NCBI GenBank assembly: GCA_029838195.1
Contig: JALGVJ010000011.1
Location: 1 to 64,000 of the forward strand
Reading direction: 5' to 3'
Length of the DNA stretch: 64,000 nt
Source of the DNA: Promethearchaeota archaeon
GTDB lineage: Archaea > Asgardarchaeota > Lokiarchaeia > Sigyniarchaeales > SOKP01
The notes beneath the pieces are model-generated. The model searched no databases. It saw only the letters and a list, made by a program, of their open reading frames with translations, and had not been told where the DNA came from. How positions within the stretch are numbered: position 1 is the stretch's first letter; every line of letters begins with the position of its first letter. Below, piece after piece: positions 18,713 through 27,124 of the stretch. The position numbers were made by a program, and so were the translations under genes.

Positions 18713-18898
18713 GTGGAATTTAAGCACTGGGAAAAAAATGTTATAAAAATATTGAATATGAACGATGGTAATATTCTCCAAACTCTTACAAGACATAGAA
18801 ATAGAGTTTTATCAATCGCATTTTCTCCTAGTAATCAATTTTTAGTGAGTGGCTCTCTAGATAGATCAATTAAAATTTGGAAATCAAGGAAAAAATAG
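18713..18898 (+). pseudogene. WD40-repeat fragment
   Basis: About one and a half WD40 blades: LTRHRNRVLSIAFSPSNQF followed by LVSGSLDRSIKIWK. A functional propeller needs about seven, so this 61-codon GTG-started frame is a remnant. It starts 10 bases after the helicase stop codon. WD40 domains accompany some defence proteins, so it may be the end of a lost neighbour. Confidence 0.7.
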
Positions 18899-18930
18899 AT
18901 TTAGTCCGCTTTCTAATATTAAAAGAAGGT

Positions 18931-19200
18931 TCACTCTTCTTTTTTCACGTGTATTTTTTTTAACAAGGTTTTCATGTATTCTCTTTGACGGGAACACAAA
19001 TCTTGCTTTTCTTTCGGGCTCAAGTGCTTGTTATGAGTCATGAGGAGATGAAGGACTAACAAGGACTCAAATCCCTCATTTAAAGAATGCTTGCTAAAAA
19101 ATTGTTTTTCAAAATGGATGATGGAGGAATTAGAATCATGCCCCTTCTTTACGAGCAGCTCATTGCCTTTTTTATCGGTTTTATCGTGCTTGGATGACAT
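18931..19200 (-). pseudogene. Dispersed unknown family, copy B (short or truncated)
   Basis: An 89-aa frame starting at ATG 19200. Its middle (FFSKHSLNEGFESLL, LHLLMTHNKHLSPKEKQDLC) is shared with copies A and C. Relative to copy A it lacks about 100 N-terminal residues and has instead a polar Lys/Ser-rich start, so it is probably a truncated copy, though expression as a small protein cannot be excluded. It shares orientation with copy C across the helicase gene. Confidence 0.5.
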
Positions 19201-19248
19201 TATCCACGCTTAAATGTTTTTTAATATAGAATTGACCTACTAGTTCAT

Positions 19249-19857
19249 TTGTATTTTTTGAATTATATAAAGAAAAAATTAAATGTGGAAAACAATAGTG
19301 AAGAATTTTTATTTAAATATGTTGAATTCAAAAAACAATTAATGTCATTTGAAAAATTATTAACTCAGCTCAAGGAAATACATCTAGCATACCAAGAATG
19401 CTTTCTGAGACACGATCTTCCGAACCTTTCTTTTAACAAAAAACTCATGGAGGATTTAATCTTAGAATTAATAAAACTTGCAGAATATTCCGTACAATCA
19501 GAAGATATAAAAACAGCAATCAAAATATATACCCTATTATTAAGAGATTATCTTTATATAGTGGAAAAAATAGTGGATTTATCCATGATATATTTTTCTC
19601 TTTTTATATTAATTTTAGAGTATTACGGAGCTTCAGGCAATATCATGTTAGTTCTTTCACAAGAGAAAAAAGATAGTGTTCGACAATTGATACAAATATT
19701 CGAAAAATATTGTGAAGAGTTCGGAGGCTTCAGTGAAGTTTATCGATTATTAGCTGATTTATATAAAAAATTGGGAAACGTGAAAAAAGAGAAGGAATAT
19801 AAAGAGAAAGCACTTTTTAGTCCCGAACTCCTTGCCTACCTTAATAGTGATGATTAA
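19249..19857 (+). CDS. Helical TPR-like protein
   Basis: 202 aa, entirely helical. The ending (YRLLADLYKKLGNVKKEKEY) fits a tetratricopeptide repeat, and earlier helices (ILELIKLAEYSVQSEDIKTA) have the same pairing, so it is probably a three-to-four repeat protein-protein adaptor. The only upstream start is TTG at 19249, without a clear ribosome site; the first internal Met is MSF at residue 32. Its beginning lies 49 bases from the divergent copy B remnant, so the 5' end may be damaged. Partner unknown. Confidence 0.5.
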   Translation: MYFLNYIKKKLNVENNSEEFLFKYVEFKKQLMSFEKLLTQLKEIHLAYQECFLRHDLPNLSFNKKLMEDLILELIKLAEYSVQSEDIKTAIKIYTLLLRDYLYIVEKIVDLSMIYFSLFILILEYYGASGNIMLVLSQEKKDSVRQLIQIFEKYCEEFGGFSEVYRLLADLYKKLGNVKKEKEYKEKALFSPELLAYLNSDD

Positions 19858-20058
19858 TCTTTTTATTTTCCCCTTTTTATTTTATCTTGAATTTTTTCTA
19901 TGCAATTATAATTGAGAAAAATCTGAATCCCATAGACAATGCTTTCTTTTTAATACTAATTTTAGTGCTTATTTCGGTTTTAAAATAAAGAATATGAATG
20001 AAATAAAAGAAATGGAATAAATTAAATATTAAATATTTATAAAAGAAAATTAGATGAG

Positions 20059-20298
20059 TTAAAAGCGGGATCTAATTATGATTAATTTTTTCTTTTTTTC
20101 CTGAATATCTGCTTTCTTTTTCTTAGTAATAAGATGAGAAGCTTTTTTGAACTCAATAATTTTCTTTATCTTAGAATTACGAGTTAATAGACTCAAAAAA
20201 TGCAATTCAACAGGGGATAAAGAATTCAAATAATCTTGGTCTTGATATTTCTCATGCTTCATGGAAAAATGATCTCTTATTGTTAGATTGAAGTACAT
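20059..20298 (-). CDS. Small basic protein co-transcribed with the ThiF-like gene
   Basis: 79 aa, with a Lys-rich C-terminus. The ATG lies two bases after the stop of the E1-like gene, which argues for translational coupling and a real gene. A helical core (SPVELHFLSLLTRNSKIKKI) precedes the basic tail. Family not recognised. If the E1-like protein modifies or adenylates a small partner, this product is the nearest candidate, but it lacks the Gly-Gly end of ubiquitin-like proteins. Confidence 0.5.
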   Translation of the reverse strand: MYFNLTIRDHFSMKHEKYQDQDYLNSLSPVELHFLSLLTRNSKIKKIIEFKKASHLITKKKKADIQEKKKKLIIIRSRF

Positions 20299-20300
20299 AA

Positions 20301-21158
20301 TTATAATGTAAAATGGATGGGCTTCATGCGAAAATAATCGTAGCCAATAACATTGGGAGCCAAGATTTTTTGCTTCACCTCTAAGATTCCCGCATAAATC
20401 AGCTCGAACGCTAAATAAGAGGCACTCAAGCGAACAATGGGGCCCAATGACCGCAAGGGAATTTCCCTCGCCATCATTTTTTTCAAAGTTCCTCGCTCTC
20501 GATCAAACATTTCTGCCATGCCGGGAAACTTTAACACCTTAGGAATCAAGGCCTCTACAACGTTCATGCGAAGTATCTCCGACGTTCTCATCTCGTCTAT
20601 TGAAAGCTCATGGGTGTTCAATTCATAACAAGATTCATAATCCACGCTGTCGGGAGTAAACCACCATGCACATAAGTAAGGAATCGCCCACGTTTCCAGC
20701 ATGGGAATTGAGAGATTCCTGCACGTCCGAGCGATGAGTATCGAACTAATGGGGTCGTCTAATGTTAAAGCCACGACTTTTACATTCCCTACCATTTCAA
20801 TAACATTTTCTTCGCTTACTTCTTCGAAAATTTCAATATTCACTGCGGGATTTATATTTAATAACTTTTCTTTCACGCTCCTAACTTTTATTTCACCTAA
20901 ATCTGCTCTATTGCAGACTTGCCGATTTAAATTAGATTCCTCGAACATATCATTATCGCATAAAATTAAGTTTTCACATCCGCACCGCACGAGTTGCTCG
21001 GCGAGTGGACCGCCTAATCCCCCCACGCCTAACACGGCAATAGGCGTGGTGCGAAGAATCTCTTGTTCTTCAAAAGTAATGTATCCAATATTTCTTTTCA
21101 CGTGATTCCAATACGATTTCGTCCATGAAGATCGAATGATCTTAATTGGTTCTTGCAT
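20301..21158 (-). CDS. E1-like / ThiF-MoeB-HesA family adenylating enzyme
   Basis: 285 aa. The Rossmann nucleotide loop GVGGLG (44-49), CDND (67-70), NLNRQ (76-80) and GEIKV (K91) are the ATP-adenylation residues of ThiF/MoeB/E1 proteins, which activate a C-terminal carboxylate of a small sulfur carrier or ubiquitin-like protein. The zinc-binding CxxC pairs of MoeB are absent and no clear catalytic-Cys loop is seen, so it resembles short stand-alone E1-like proteins. A TATA box on the minus strand near 21239-21248 gives a leader of about 60 bases. It leads a two-gene operon. Substrate unknown. Confidence 0.8.
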   Translation of the reverse strand: MQEPIKIIRSSWTKSYWNHVKRNIGYITFEEQEILRTTPIAVLGVGGLGGPLAEQLVRCGCENLILCDNDMFEESNLNRQVCNRADLGEIKVRSVKEKLLNINPAVNIEIFEEVSEENVIEMVGNVKVVALTLDDPISSILIARTCRNLSIPMLETWAIPYLCAWWFTPDSVDYESCYELNTHELSIDEMRTSEILRMNVVEALIPKVLKFPGMAEMFDRERGTLKKMMAREIPLRSLGPIVRLSASYLAFELIYAGILEVKQKILAPNVIGYDYFRMKPIHFTL

Positions 21159-21431
21159 CTTTTTACCTTTACAATTTTTTTTTTTTAATTTTTAAATTTA
21201 TATTTAGAAAAGGTTACACTATATAATTTGATGAGTCTATTTAAATAAAAAATTTAAATCATTGCACTCAGAATATTAAGTTTTCAAACATTCATGAATG
21301 AATCACTTACTTGTATTCTTAATTATTTTTACTTAATTTACCAAAGGTCTCTTGGTTTTTAAAAAGAAGAATATAAAACAAAAAAAATAATGTTTAAAAT
21401 TCAAAATAAAAATAAAAATAAAAAATATAAT

Positions 21432-22529
21432 CTAAAGCTCTTTTTCTAATATTACTTTTGCCCCAATGACTTTACCCGCCATGCGTTTTTTCACGTTGGT
21501 TAAATTCGCCTCATTATCCACTGCCACGGACAAGTATCCCCGCGCTTTATGGAACGGAAATTTTTGCTTTTTCGCAATTTGTGAGGACATGGCATATTGA
21601 TATACCGTGAGCCCCCTTCGTCTAAACTCCTTATCGGTAACCCAAGCATGAAGGTCTGCTCCTAAAAGTTCTCCCTTCTCATCCTTGAGGAAGATGTCGG
21701 GAATAATGTATCCCCCTGCACAAATCTTTCCCGTGGGCTTGTACCGAACGATCCACATCATCCATTCTGCTCCATTATCAAAGATGAATTTCACCAGGTT
21801 ATCAAACGTGTTTTCGGGCTTTGGCGTGATCGCCGCCGAGTCAGGAAGATTGCGGGCAAACAGATCGAGGAATTCTTGCTTGATTTCCATCATACCGTCC
21901 CGACCGGGGTTGCTGTACTCGAACTCATCAAACTTCGCCATTACTATTTTTCCATCTTTTTTAATAGGAATTCGATCGGGATTAATGAGAAAAATGGGCA
22001 TGGCACATTCGTATTCCTTAATTTTCGTGTAGAATCCCTTCTCCTGAAAAAGCTCGGGATAAATGGGAGGATTTAGATTGTAGCGCATGTGAAAATCTTT
22101 CTTGCTCCCACGTAGCATAAAGCCCCAACCGAAAATCGTCACCGGAATATTAATTGGCCCTCGAATGTATTTATATCCATTTTCTTTCGCATGATCTATT
22201 AAAGCTTCCAAGAGGATTTCAATTTTCTCTCGTGCGTGGTCAAACACGCCGAAAAACCCGAAATACAAGATGTCTCCGCCATCATCATCATATATCAAGA
22301 TCATGCCTTCGACGTCATCCGTTTCTTCTCCAAACTCCTTCTCTTCACGTATTTCCTCTAAAAAAAGAGCCTTTGCATTGAATACCTTCAAATCATTCAT
22401 GATATATTCCTTAAAATCGGGTAATACGGGAAGCGACGTACCCAAAAATAAATAATTCATGATAATTTTAGGCTTGCTCACGATTTTAATTCTATATTTT
22501 TGTTCTAAAAATAATTTTTCAACGGACAT
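21432..22529 (-). CDS. GNAT-like acyltransferase-fold protein
   Basis: 365 aa. ILYFGFFGVFD followed by a helix and YIRGPINIPVTIFGWGF is the pattern of a family of GNAT-like proteins in which an N-acetyltransferase half carries a conserved G-P-x-N block. A second half has WVTDKEFRRRGLTVYQYAMS, the pyrophosphate-binding R-R-x-G-x loop of GNAT acetyltransferases. So it likely has two GNAT folds, with the C-terminal one able to bind acetyl- or acyl-CoA. Acceptor substrate unknown. Starts at ATG 22529 with a T-tract/TATA promoter 90 bases upstream. It stands alone, divergent from the broken transporter. Confidence 0.65.
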   Translation of the reverse strand: MSVEKLFLEQKYRIKIVSKPKIIMNYLFLGTSLPVLPDFKEYIMNDLKVFNAKALFLEEIREEKEFGEETDDVEGMILIYDDDGGDILYFGFFGVFDHAREKIEILLEALIDHAKENGYKYIRGPINIPVTIFGWGFMLRGSKKDFHMRYNLNPPIYPELFQEKGFYTKIKEYECAMPIFLINPDRIPIKKDGKIVMAKFDEFEYSNPGRDGMMEIKQEFLDLFARNLPDSAAITPKPENTFDNLVKFIFDNGAEWMMWIVRYKPTGKICAGGYIIPDIFLKDEKGELLGADLHAWVTDKEFRRRGLTVYQYAMSSQIAKKQKFPFHKARGYLSVAVDNEANLTNVKKRMAGKVIGAKVILEKEL

Positions 22530-22618
22530 TTATTTCACTTTTCAAGATTATCATTTATATTTTTTAGTTTTAATTTTTTAATGACCTCAAGTAGTTATTA
22601 TACGTTACAAGCGGAGTA

Positions 22619-22633
22619 TATTTAAAGAAAAAA
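22619..22633 (-). promoter_or_regulatory. T-tract/TATA promoter for the GNAT-like gene
   Basis: Minus strand reads TTTTTTCTTTAAATA about 90 bases before the start codon, a clean example of the window's shared promoter form. Confidence 0.55.
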
Positions 22634-22909
22634 TCTTAAAAAAAAAGAGAAAATTTATGATAAAAAGACTAGGAAAATGAAGAAATTTTATTTCATTTAT
22701 TATTTATCAAACTTAAAACAAGTTCTCCCTTTTTTTTAATCCTTAGAAAAAGAATAAAAACCTTGAAATAAGGAATTAAAAATACTAACATTTTTAACTA
22801 CAAAAAATTGCTAATTAAAAAAACGCCATTCCGCATATATCCTATTTTGATATACCCTATTCCATTACATTTTTTATATTTTTATTTCCTCTTTTTCTTA
22901 AAAATATAG
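22634..22909. other. Intergenic A/T-rich region
   Basis: Between the GNAT-like gene and the broken transporter. T- and A-tracts only; no reading frame, repeat or hairpin that I can support. Confidence 0.5.
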
Positions 22910-23483
22910 ACGATTCTGATATTGCTGGGGATCCTGATTGGGATCATTGCAACAATCGCTGGAGTTGGTGGAGGCGTGCTCTACGTTCTTGTCTTATCCT
23001 TGATCTTTCTTCTTCCTATTGATCATTCGATTGACACCAGCACTTTCGTAATTCTTATCTCATCTGCCGCGGGATTCATAACTTTTTTAAAGCAAAAAAG
23101 GACAGAGGAACATAATTATAAATCAAATCTTAACAAATCTTAAAAAGGGCATTTCTTTATTCATTTTGGGAGGTTTTGCTGCGAACCTCTTGGGGATTGG
23201 CGGAGGAGTGATCTATGCTCTGGCCTTAAATTTTATATTAGGATACCCCATCCACAATGCGACCGCGATCTCCACATCGATGTTCTTTTTCACTGCGATT
23301 TTTAACACGATCGCTAAAAGCATTACAGGTGATATTGACTACATTGTAGGTCTCTTTTTAGCAATAGGCTCGGTACTTTGGGCATTCTTAGGAGCTAAAA
23401 TATCGTATCGAATGCCAAGGGCAACTTAGCAATTTTTTGTGTCCATAGTTTTAATCGGGATTGCCATTAGATTGTATTTTTAA
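22910..23483 (+). pseudogene. Broken TauE/SafE (TSUP) family anion transporter
   Basis: Both halves of a sulfite exporter-type membrane protein are present: GILIGIIATIAGVGGG with an ISSAAGFITFLKQKR end, and LLGIGGGVIYALALNF with STSMFFFTAIFN. The family is about 250-270 aa with two repeats. Here there is no ATG, the frame shifts near 23140 with the intervening membrane helices missing, and an in-frame TAG (23427-23429) interrupts the last part, after which QFFVSIVLIGIAIRLYF completes the family's final helix up to TAA at 23481. Clearly inactivated, apparently recently, since the remaining codons are undamaged. Confidence 0.8.
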
Positions 23484-23498
23484 TAGAACCAACCTTTA

Positions 23499-24365
23499 TC
23501 ATTGAGTTGAAGGAGAAGTTTTCTTTTTTCTTCTTTGAAATTTCTTGTATTGTCGTTTTAAATATCTAAACGCGGGAGGACCCATCCCTTCAGGCATGTC
23601 GATTAGCAAGAACTTGGAAGGCATGCCCATATTATAGTTAGCAGCACTTTTAAAAAGAAATTTAGTTACATAAAATATTCTTTTTGCCGGCATGCCGAGC
23701 GCCATCTCGTTTTCCATGGTCATTGCCAACATGCGATCTCCGGTTCCGGGAAGAACTACTTGTGCTTTATTTGAAATGTACGGCACTAACACCCCTCGAA
23801 TGCAAGATTCACCGTATCCCATGAAATGTTGATTATTCACGAGATATTTCGCTTCATAACTTAATGCGTGAATGATATGCGTGATTTGAGCGGGATTTCC
23901 ATAAACTAAGATCACGTCCGGTATTACTTCCGTGGAGGGTAATGGGCTTATGATGCATCCCAGATTACCCTTGACTTTTTCCATGGCTTTTTCATTCAAT
24001 AATTCTGCAAATTGTAGTTGTATTTTTAGCTCAGCTTTAGGATTGGCGTGGTATTTTGAGAGGACTTGAGATTTTAGGATTTGCTTTCCGGACATTTTGG
24101 CCCAACCTTGTACAAAAGAGCTGGTGATGCAGTGATTATCTTCGAATGTCATTGCAACAGTCCTATTCCATCGGCGGCTTAATGTGAACGCCTGACATAA
24201 AGAAAGCTTTTGTTTTATTTTAGAAGGCCTCAAAGCATTTTGTGGGATTTCGGATTCATTTTTAAAGTATTTTATTGCTAAAGGATAAGTTAGCAACCGT
24301 AATTTATTATAAAACTCGTTTCCCACATCTTGATATTCCTTAAGACCATAATTCTGTTTTGTCAT
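23499..24365 (-). CDS. DUF169 family protein, paralogue 1
   Basis: 288 aa, soluble. It shows the DUF169 features shared with the two upstream paralogues: LLTYPLAIKYFK near residue 25, a RPSK...LSLCQAFTLSRR block with a conserved Cys, TFEDNHC with a second Cys, a YGESC Cys in the centre, and VLPGTGDRMLAM. The function of DUF169 is unknown; conserved Cys residues suggest metal or cofactor binding, which is my inference. It is the last of a run of three paralogues on the minus strand, 88 bases after the second. The C-terminus is very basic (QRRKKKTS). Confidence 0.75.
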   Translation of the reverse strand: MTKQNYGLKEYQDVGNEFYNKLRLLTYPLAIKYFKNESEIPQNALRPSKIKQKLSLCQAFTLSRRWNRTVAMTFEDNHCITSSFVQGWAKMSGKQILKSQVLSKYHANPKAELKIQLQFAELLNEKAMEKVKGNLGCIISPLPSTEVIPDVILVYGNPAQITHIIHALSYEAKYLVNNQHFMGYGESCIRGVLVPYISNKAQVVLPGTGDRMLAMTMENEMALGMPAKRIFYVTKFLFKSAANYNMGMPSKFLLIDMPEGMGPPAFRYLKRQYKKFQRRKKKTSPSTQ

Positions 24366-24453
24366 CTTTTTTCTAAATTTCTTCTCTCATTTTTTGAATG
24401 TTTTGAATAACAAAATTTTTAATTAAAGTATTAAAAAAAAATTTTAACTTTTT

Positions 24454-25287
24454 TCATTTCTTTATCCGCTTTCTCAAGTAGTCCCATACTCCTGGTTCCG
24501 TTGGTTTTCCAAAAAGTGTAATGGGGCCCAGATTTGCATTTAAATGGGGGATTCCGAAAGGTTTTATTGGTATTTTATTTCCCGCTTTAAATAGATTATT
24601 AAGTATCATGATTAATTTGTTTTCTGGTACCGAAAAAATCATCTCGTGATCTTGGACTCCTGCTAGGACTCTATCTCCCATTCCTGGTGCGACTACTTGA
24701 CATTGGTTGGTCACGTAAGTGCGAATAATTCCTTCCTTGCATGAGCTTTCCATTCCATTAAAGGAACTAGTAATGGTATCTCCATCATAAGTTGCAGCTA
24801 AAATCAAGTGAGATAAAATTAATGGCGAGCAATAAATCAAGATCAAATGGGGTTTCATTATAGTAAAATTTAAAGGAGAGATGATTAAACCCTTGATTTC
24901 TCCTTGTTGGAGTTTTGTATCATTCGCTCTAGATTTTTTTTCTGCTTCCCTGTTCCGTTTATATCCGGCCTTTTTTTCCCAAGCTTCGAACACGTCACTT
25001 AATTTATTAGTTTGCTCCAACCCAAAATAATTGATGGAAATGGGTTTGCATGCGATATCTCTAGCATCTAGAAAAAAAGAAAAACCAGAGCGCCTACACC
25101 AAGTATATACAAGGCAGGCAGGCACCTCCGAATTGAAAACAACGTGAGGTCTCAATGCATTAGAAGATACGTCTTCTTCATTGGGAACTAACCTCACTGC
25201 AACGGGATAAGTCGTGAGCTTTAACTTTTCAATTAATTTTTTCCCAATTTCCCTATATTGGTCTAAATCTTCAGTCATTATATTCAC
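24454..25287 (-). CDS. DUF169 family protein, paralogue 2 (divergent)
   Basis: 277 aa. The same fold pattern: TTYPVAVRLVP, ALRPHVVF with a Cys-containing PACLVYTWCRR block in place of LSLCQAFT, a SSCKEG Cys in the centre and VAPGMGDRVLAGVQ. It is the most divergent of the three; the DNHC/ENFC Cys of the others corresponds to ARDIACK here. That may mean altered cofactor or substrate choice. Start ATG chosen at 25287; an alternative is MTEDL four codons in. Function unknown. Confidence 0.75.
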   Translation of the reverse strand: MNIMTEDLDQYREIGKKLIEKLKLTTYPVAVRLVPNEEDVSSNALRPHVVFNSEVPACLVYTWCRRSGFSFFLDARDIACKPISINYFGLEQTNKLSDVFEAWEKKAGYKRNREAEKKSRANDTKLQQGEIKGLIISPLNFTIMKPHLILIYCSPLILSHLILAATYDGDTITSSFNGMESSCKEGIIRTYVTNQCQVVAPGMGDRVLAGVQDHEMIFSVPENKLIMILNNLFKAGNKIPIKPFGIPHLNANLGPITLFGKPTEPGVWDYLRKRIKK

Positions 25288-25353
25288 TTTTTATTGAGAG
25301 TTATAATTATCAATTATGAAATTGATTATCTTTTTAAAAATTAAAAAAATCAA

Positions 25354-25698
25354 TTATTTTTTTCCTAACTCCTTAATTCTCCTTTTAATCTGTTGTCTCC
25401 CATTGTTTAGAATATTTGACGCAATAAAGGAAAGTTCCTTCTTGACTTTCTGAGTTAGAATATCATATTTTAGCTCTAATGCTATCAGAAGGTCCTTGGC
25501 ATTCACGATGTTCTCTCCTTTCAATACAATATCAATAATATGAAGGGCGAGTTGTAGATCTCCCCTCTCGAACAATGCTCGTGCCCGATTGATATAATTT
25601 TCTGGTGAGTTAATGGTTAATAATTCCTTAGCGATATCTTCCGATTTAGCGGGAAATAGATCCGTGGGTTCTATTTCATTGATAAATTTAATATTTTA
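25354..25698 (-). pseudogene. C-terminal fragment of an alkyl-sulfatase-type metallo-beta-lactamase protein
   Basis: The open frame, without a start codon, reads EPTDLFPAKSEDIAKELL, then INRARALFERGDLQLALHII and a helical end. ARxLFERGDxQLALHIID is the dimerisation domain found after the metal-binding part of alkyl-sulfatase-like metallo-beta-lactamase proteins. The catalytic HxHxDH domain is absent: a stop lies just upstream (about 25700). It lies between two DUF169 genes, so the neighbourhood has lost a gene here. Assignment rests on motif memory. Confidence 0.5.
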
Positions 25699-25810
25699 TT
25701 TTTGGGAGAAGAAAAACTTTTCTGCATTCAGATTCTACACCCTTCCAAATAGTTATAAAAAAGGTATTTACTTATCTTTCAACTGAAAATAGTTCTTGTT
25801 ACTTATTTTT

Positions 25811-26665
25811 TTATCCTTTATCGACTTTTTCTCTTAAATATTTGAATCCTGGAGTAATGTTTTCAGTAAGGTGGATGGGAATTAAGTTCTTTAAAGGCCA
25901 TCCAATATTCATCATTCCTCCCGTTTTGAATAGGTTTTCTATGACGTAAAACAAGAGGAATCCTGGCATGCCAACTCCGATCTCGTGTTCTTGAATGCCC
26001 GCAAACGATCGATCCCCCATTCCGGGTATGACAATCTGCGGTTTCTGCATTAAGAAAGGAAATAATCCTCCCTTGCCACAAGATTCCCCAAAACCTTCAA
26101 AGGTGGAGGTGGGAACGTATTCTGGCAAGCATTCATAATTAAGAGCCTGAATGACATGAGTAATTTGAGCGCCACTCCCATAAATGAGAATGGAATCCGG
26201 AATGATCAAGCTCATGGGGAGTGGGGAGGCAATAACACCAATATACCCTTTCTTTTGCAGTCCTTCAAGTCCCTCTGGCAGAAGGTCACTCATCATTCTT
26301 GTTCTTCTCTTTTCCGATTCTGCATCTTTATGCCATCCTTGTTTTATTTGACTTTCAGTAATATCTTCTAATGAGACTTTTATCCAACCATGCATTGCCG
26401 AGGAGGGAACGCAAAAATTTTCATCTGCGGTGAGAGCAACGGTCACCCCCATGCGACGCGCAATCGTGAAAGCTTGACAAATTGACAATTTTCTCGGCTT
26501 TCTTCCCATCGTAGAAGGTCTAATTGCACGTCGGGGAATTTCTTCTTCGCTTTTTATATATTTAATAGCCACGGGGTATGTTGAGAGGTGTAAAGCATGA
26601 TAGAGTTTCTCTCCCGCTACTTTATAATCCGATTTAGAATAATCGCTTTTTTCATTCATCATCAT
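25811..26665 (-). CDS. DUF169 family protein, paralogue 3
   Basis: 284 aa, closest to paralogue 1: LSTYPVAIKYIK, IPRRAIRPST, LSICQAFTIARR with its Cys, ADENFC, FGESCGKGG and VIPGMGDRSFAGIQEHE. First in the minus-strand series. Three tandem paralogues suggest expansion and specialisation of substrate. A small broken SCP2-like gene lies upstream. Start at ATG 26665 (MMMNEK); later Mets are possible. Function unknown. Confidence 0.75.
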   Translation of the reverse strand: MMMNEKSDYSKSDYKVAGEKLYHALHLSTYPVAIKYIKSEEEIPRRAIRPSTMGRKPRKLSICQAFTIARRMGVTVALTADENFCVPSSAMHGWIKVSLEDITESQIKQGWHKDAESEKRRTRMMSDLLPEGLEGLQKKGYIGVIASPLPMSLIIPDSILIYGSGAQITHVIQALNYECLPEYVPTSTFEGFGESCGKGGLFPFLMQKPQIVIPGMGDRSFAGIQEHEIGVGMPGFLLFYVIENLFKTGGMMNIGWPLKNLIPIHLTENITPGFKYLREKVDKG

Positions 26666-26819
26666 TCATTTTCCTTTCCTTGTTAAATATTTTAAAGATC
26701 GAACCCGATTTAATTCTTTTTATCGGCAGTAATTATCTCCACAATAAATGCTTATAGAGGAGTTAAAATTCATTAATAAATCAAACAAAATTATTTTAAC
26801 CAAATTTAGATTGATTAAA

Positions 26820-27091
26820 AAAGAAAGAAAAAAGGTCTAATGATATCATAGTTGATGAAAAATTATTAAAAGAATTAAATGCTATAAGAGAAAACGGTCC
26901 CAGTACGCCATCGGATGTTTTAAAGATATTCGAGGTAGCGAAACAGCTTTCTGTTGAGTTTGAGGGCATGAAAGAAGGACTTGAGGATATGGACCAGATG
27001 TTAGTCCAATTTGTAATGAATGAATGCTTTTTACTTGTTATAACATTGTATTTTGGGACAAATATATTTAGAGAAAAAATCTTAAGAAAAT
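26820..27091 (+). pseudogene. Possible SCP2-like gene fragment
   Basis: An open frame without a start codon reads LLKELNAIRENGPSTPSDVL, KIFEVAKQLSVEFEGMKE and LEDMDQMLVQF. This resembles the N-terminal part of archaeal SCP2 (sterol carrier-like lipid-binding) proteins, but that is recalled similarity, not an alignment. It then runs into unrelated sequence (NECFLLVITLYFG) and stops. The region overlaps antisense frames that I regard as shadows. Confidence 0.35.
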
Positions 27092-27124
27092 AGAAAATTT
27101 GAAGTAAAAGCGAATAATTTAAAA

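Noticed and set aside
23427..23429. In-frame TAG as pyrrolysine read-through
   Set aside because: The same gene also lacks a start and has a frameshift, so plain decay explains it. No pyrrolysine genes are visible in this window.
22609..27110. Similarity between A/T-rich sequence at 22609-22660 and 27051-27100
   Set aside because: Could be a duplicated promoter, but A/T composition makes chance plausible and no further match extends it.
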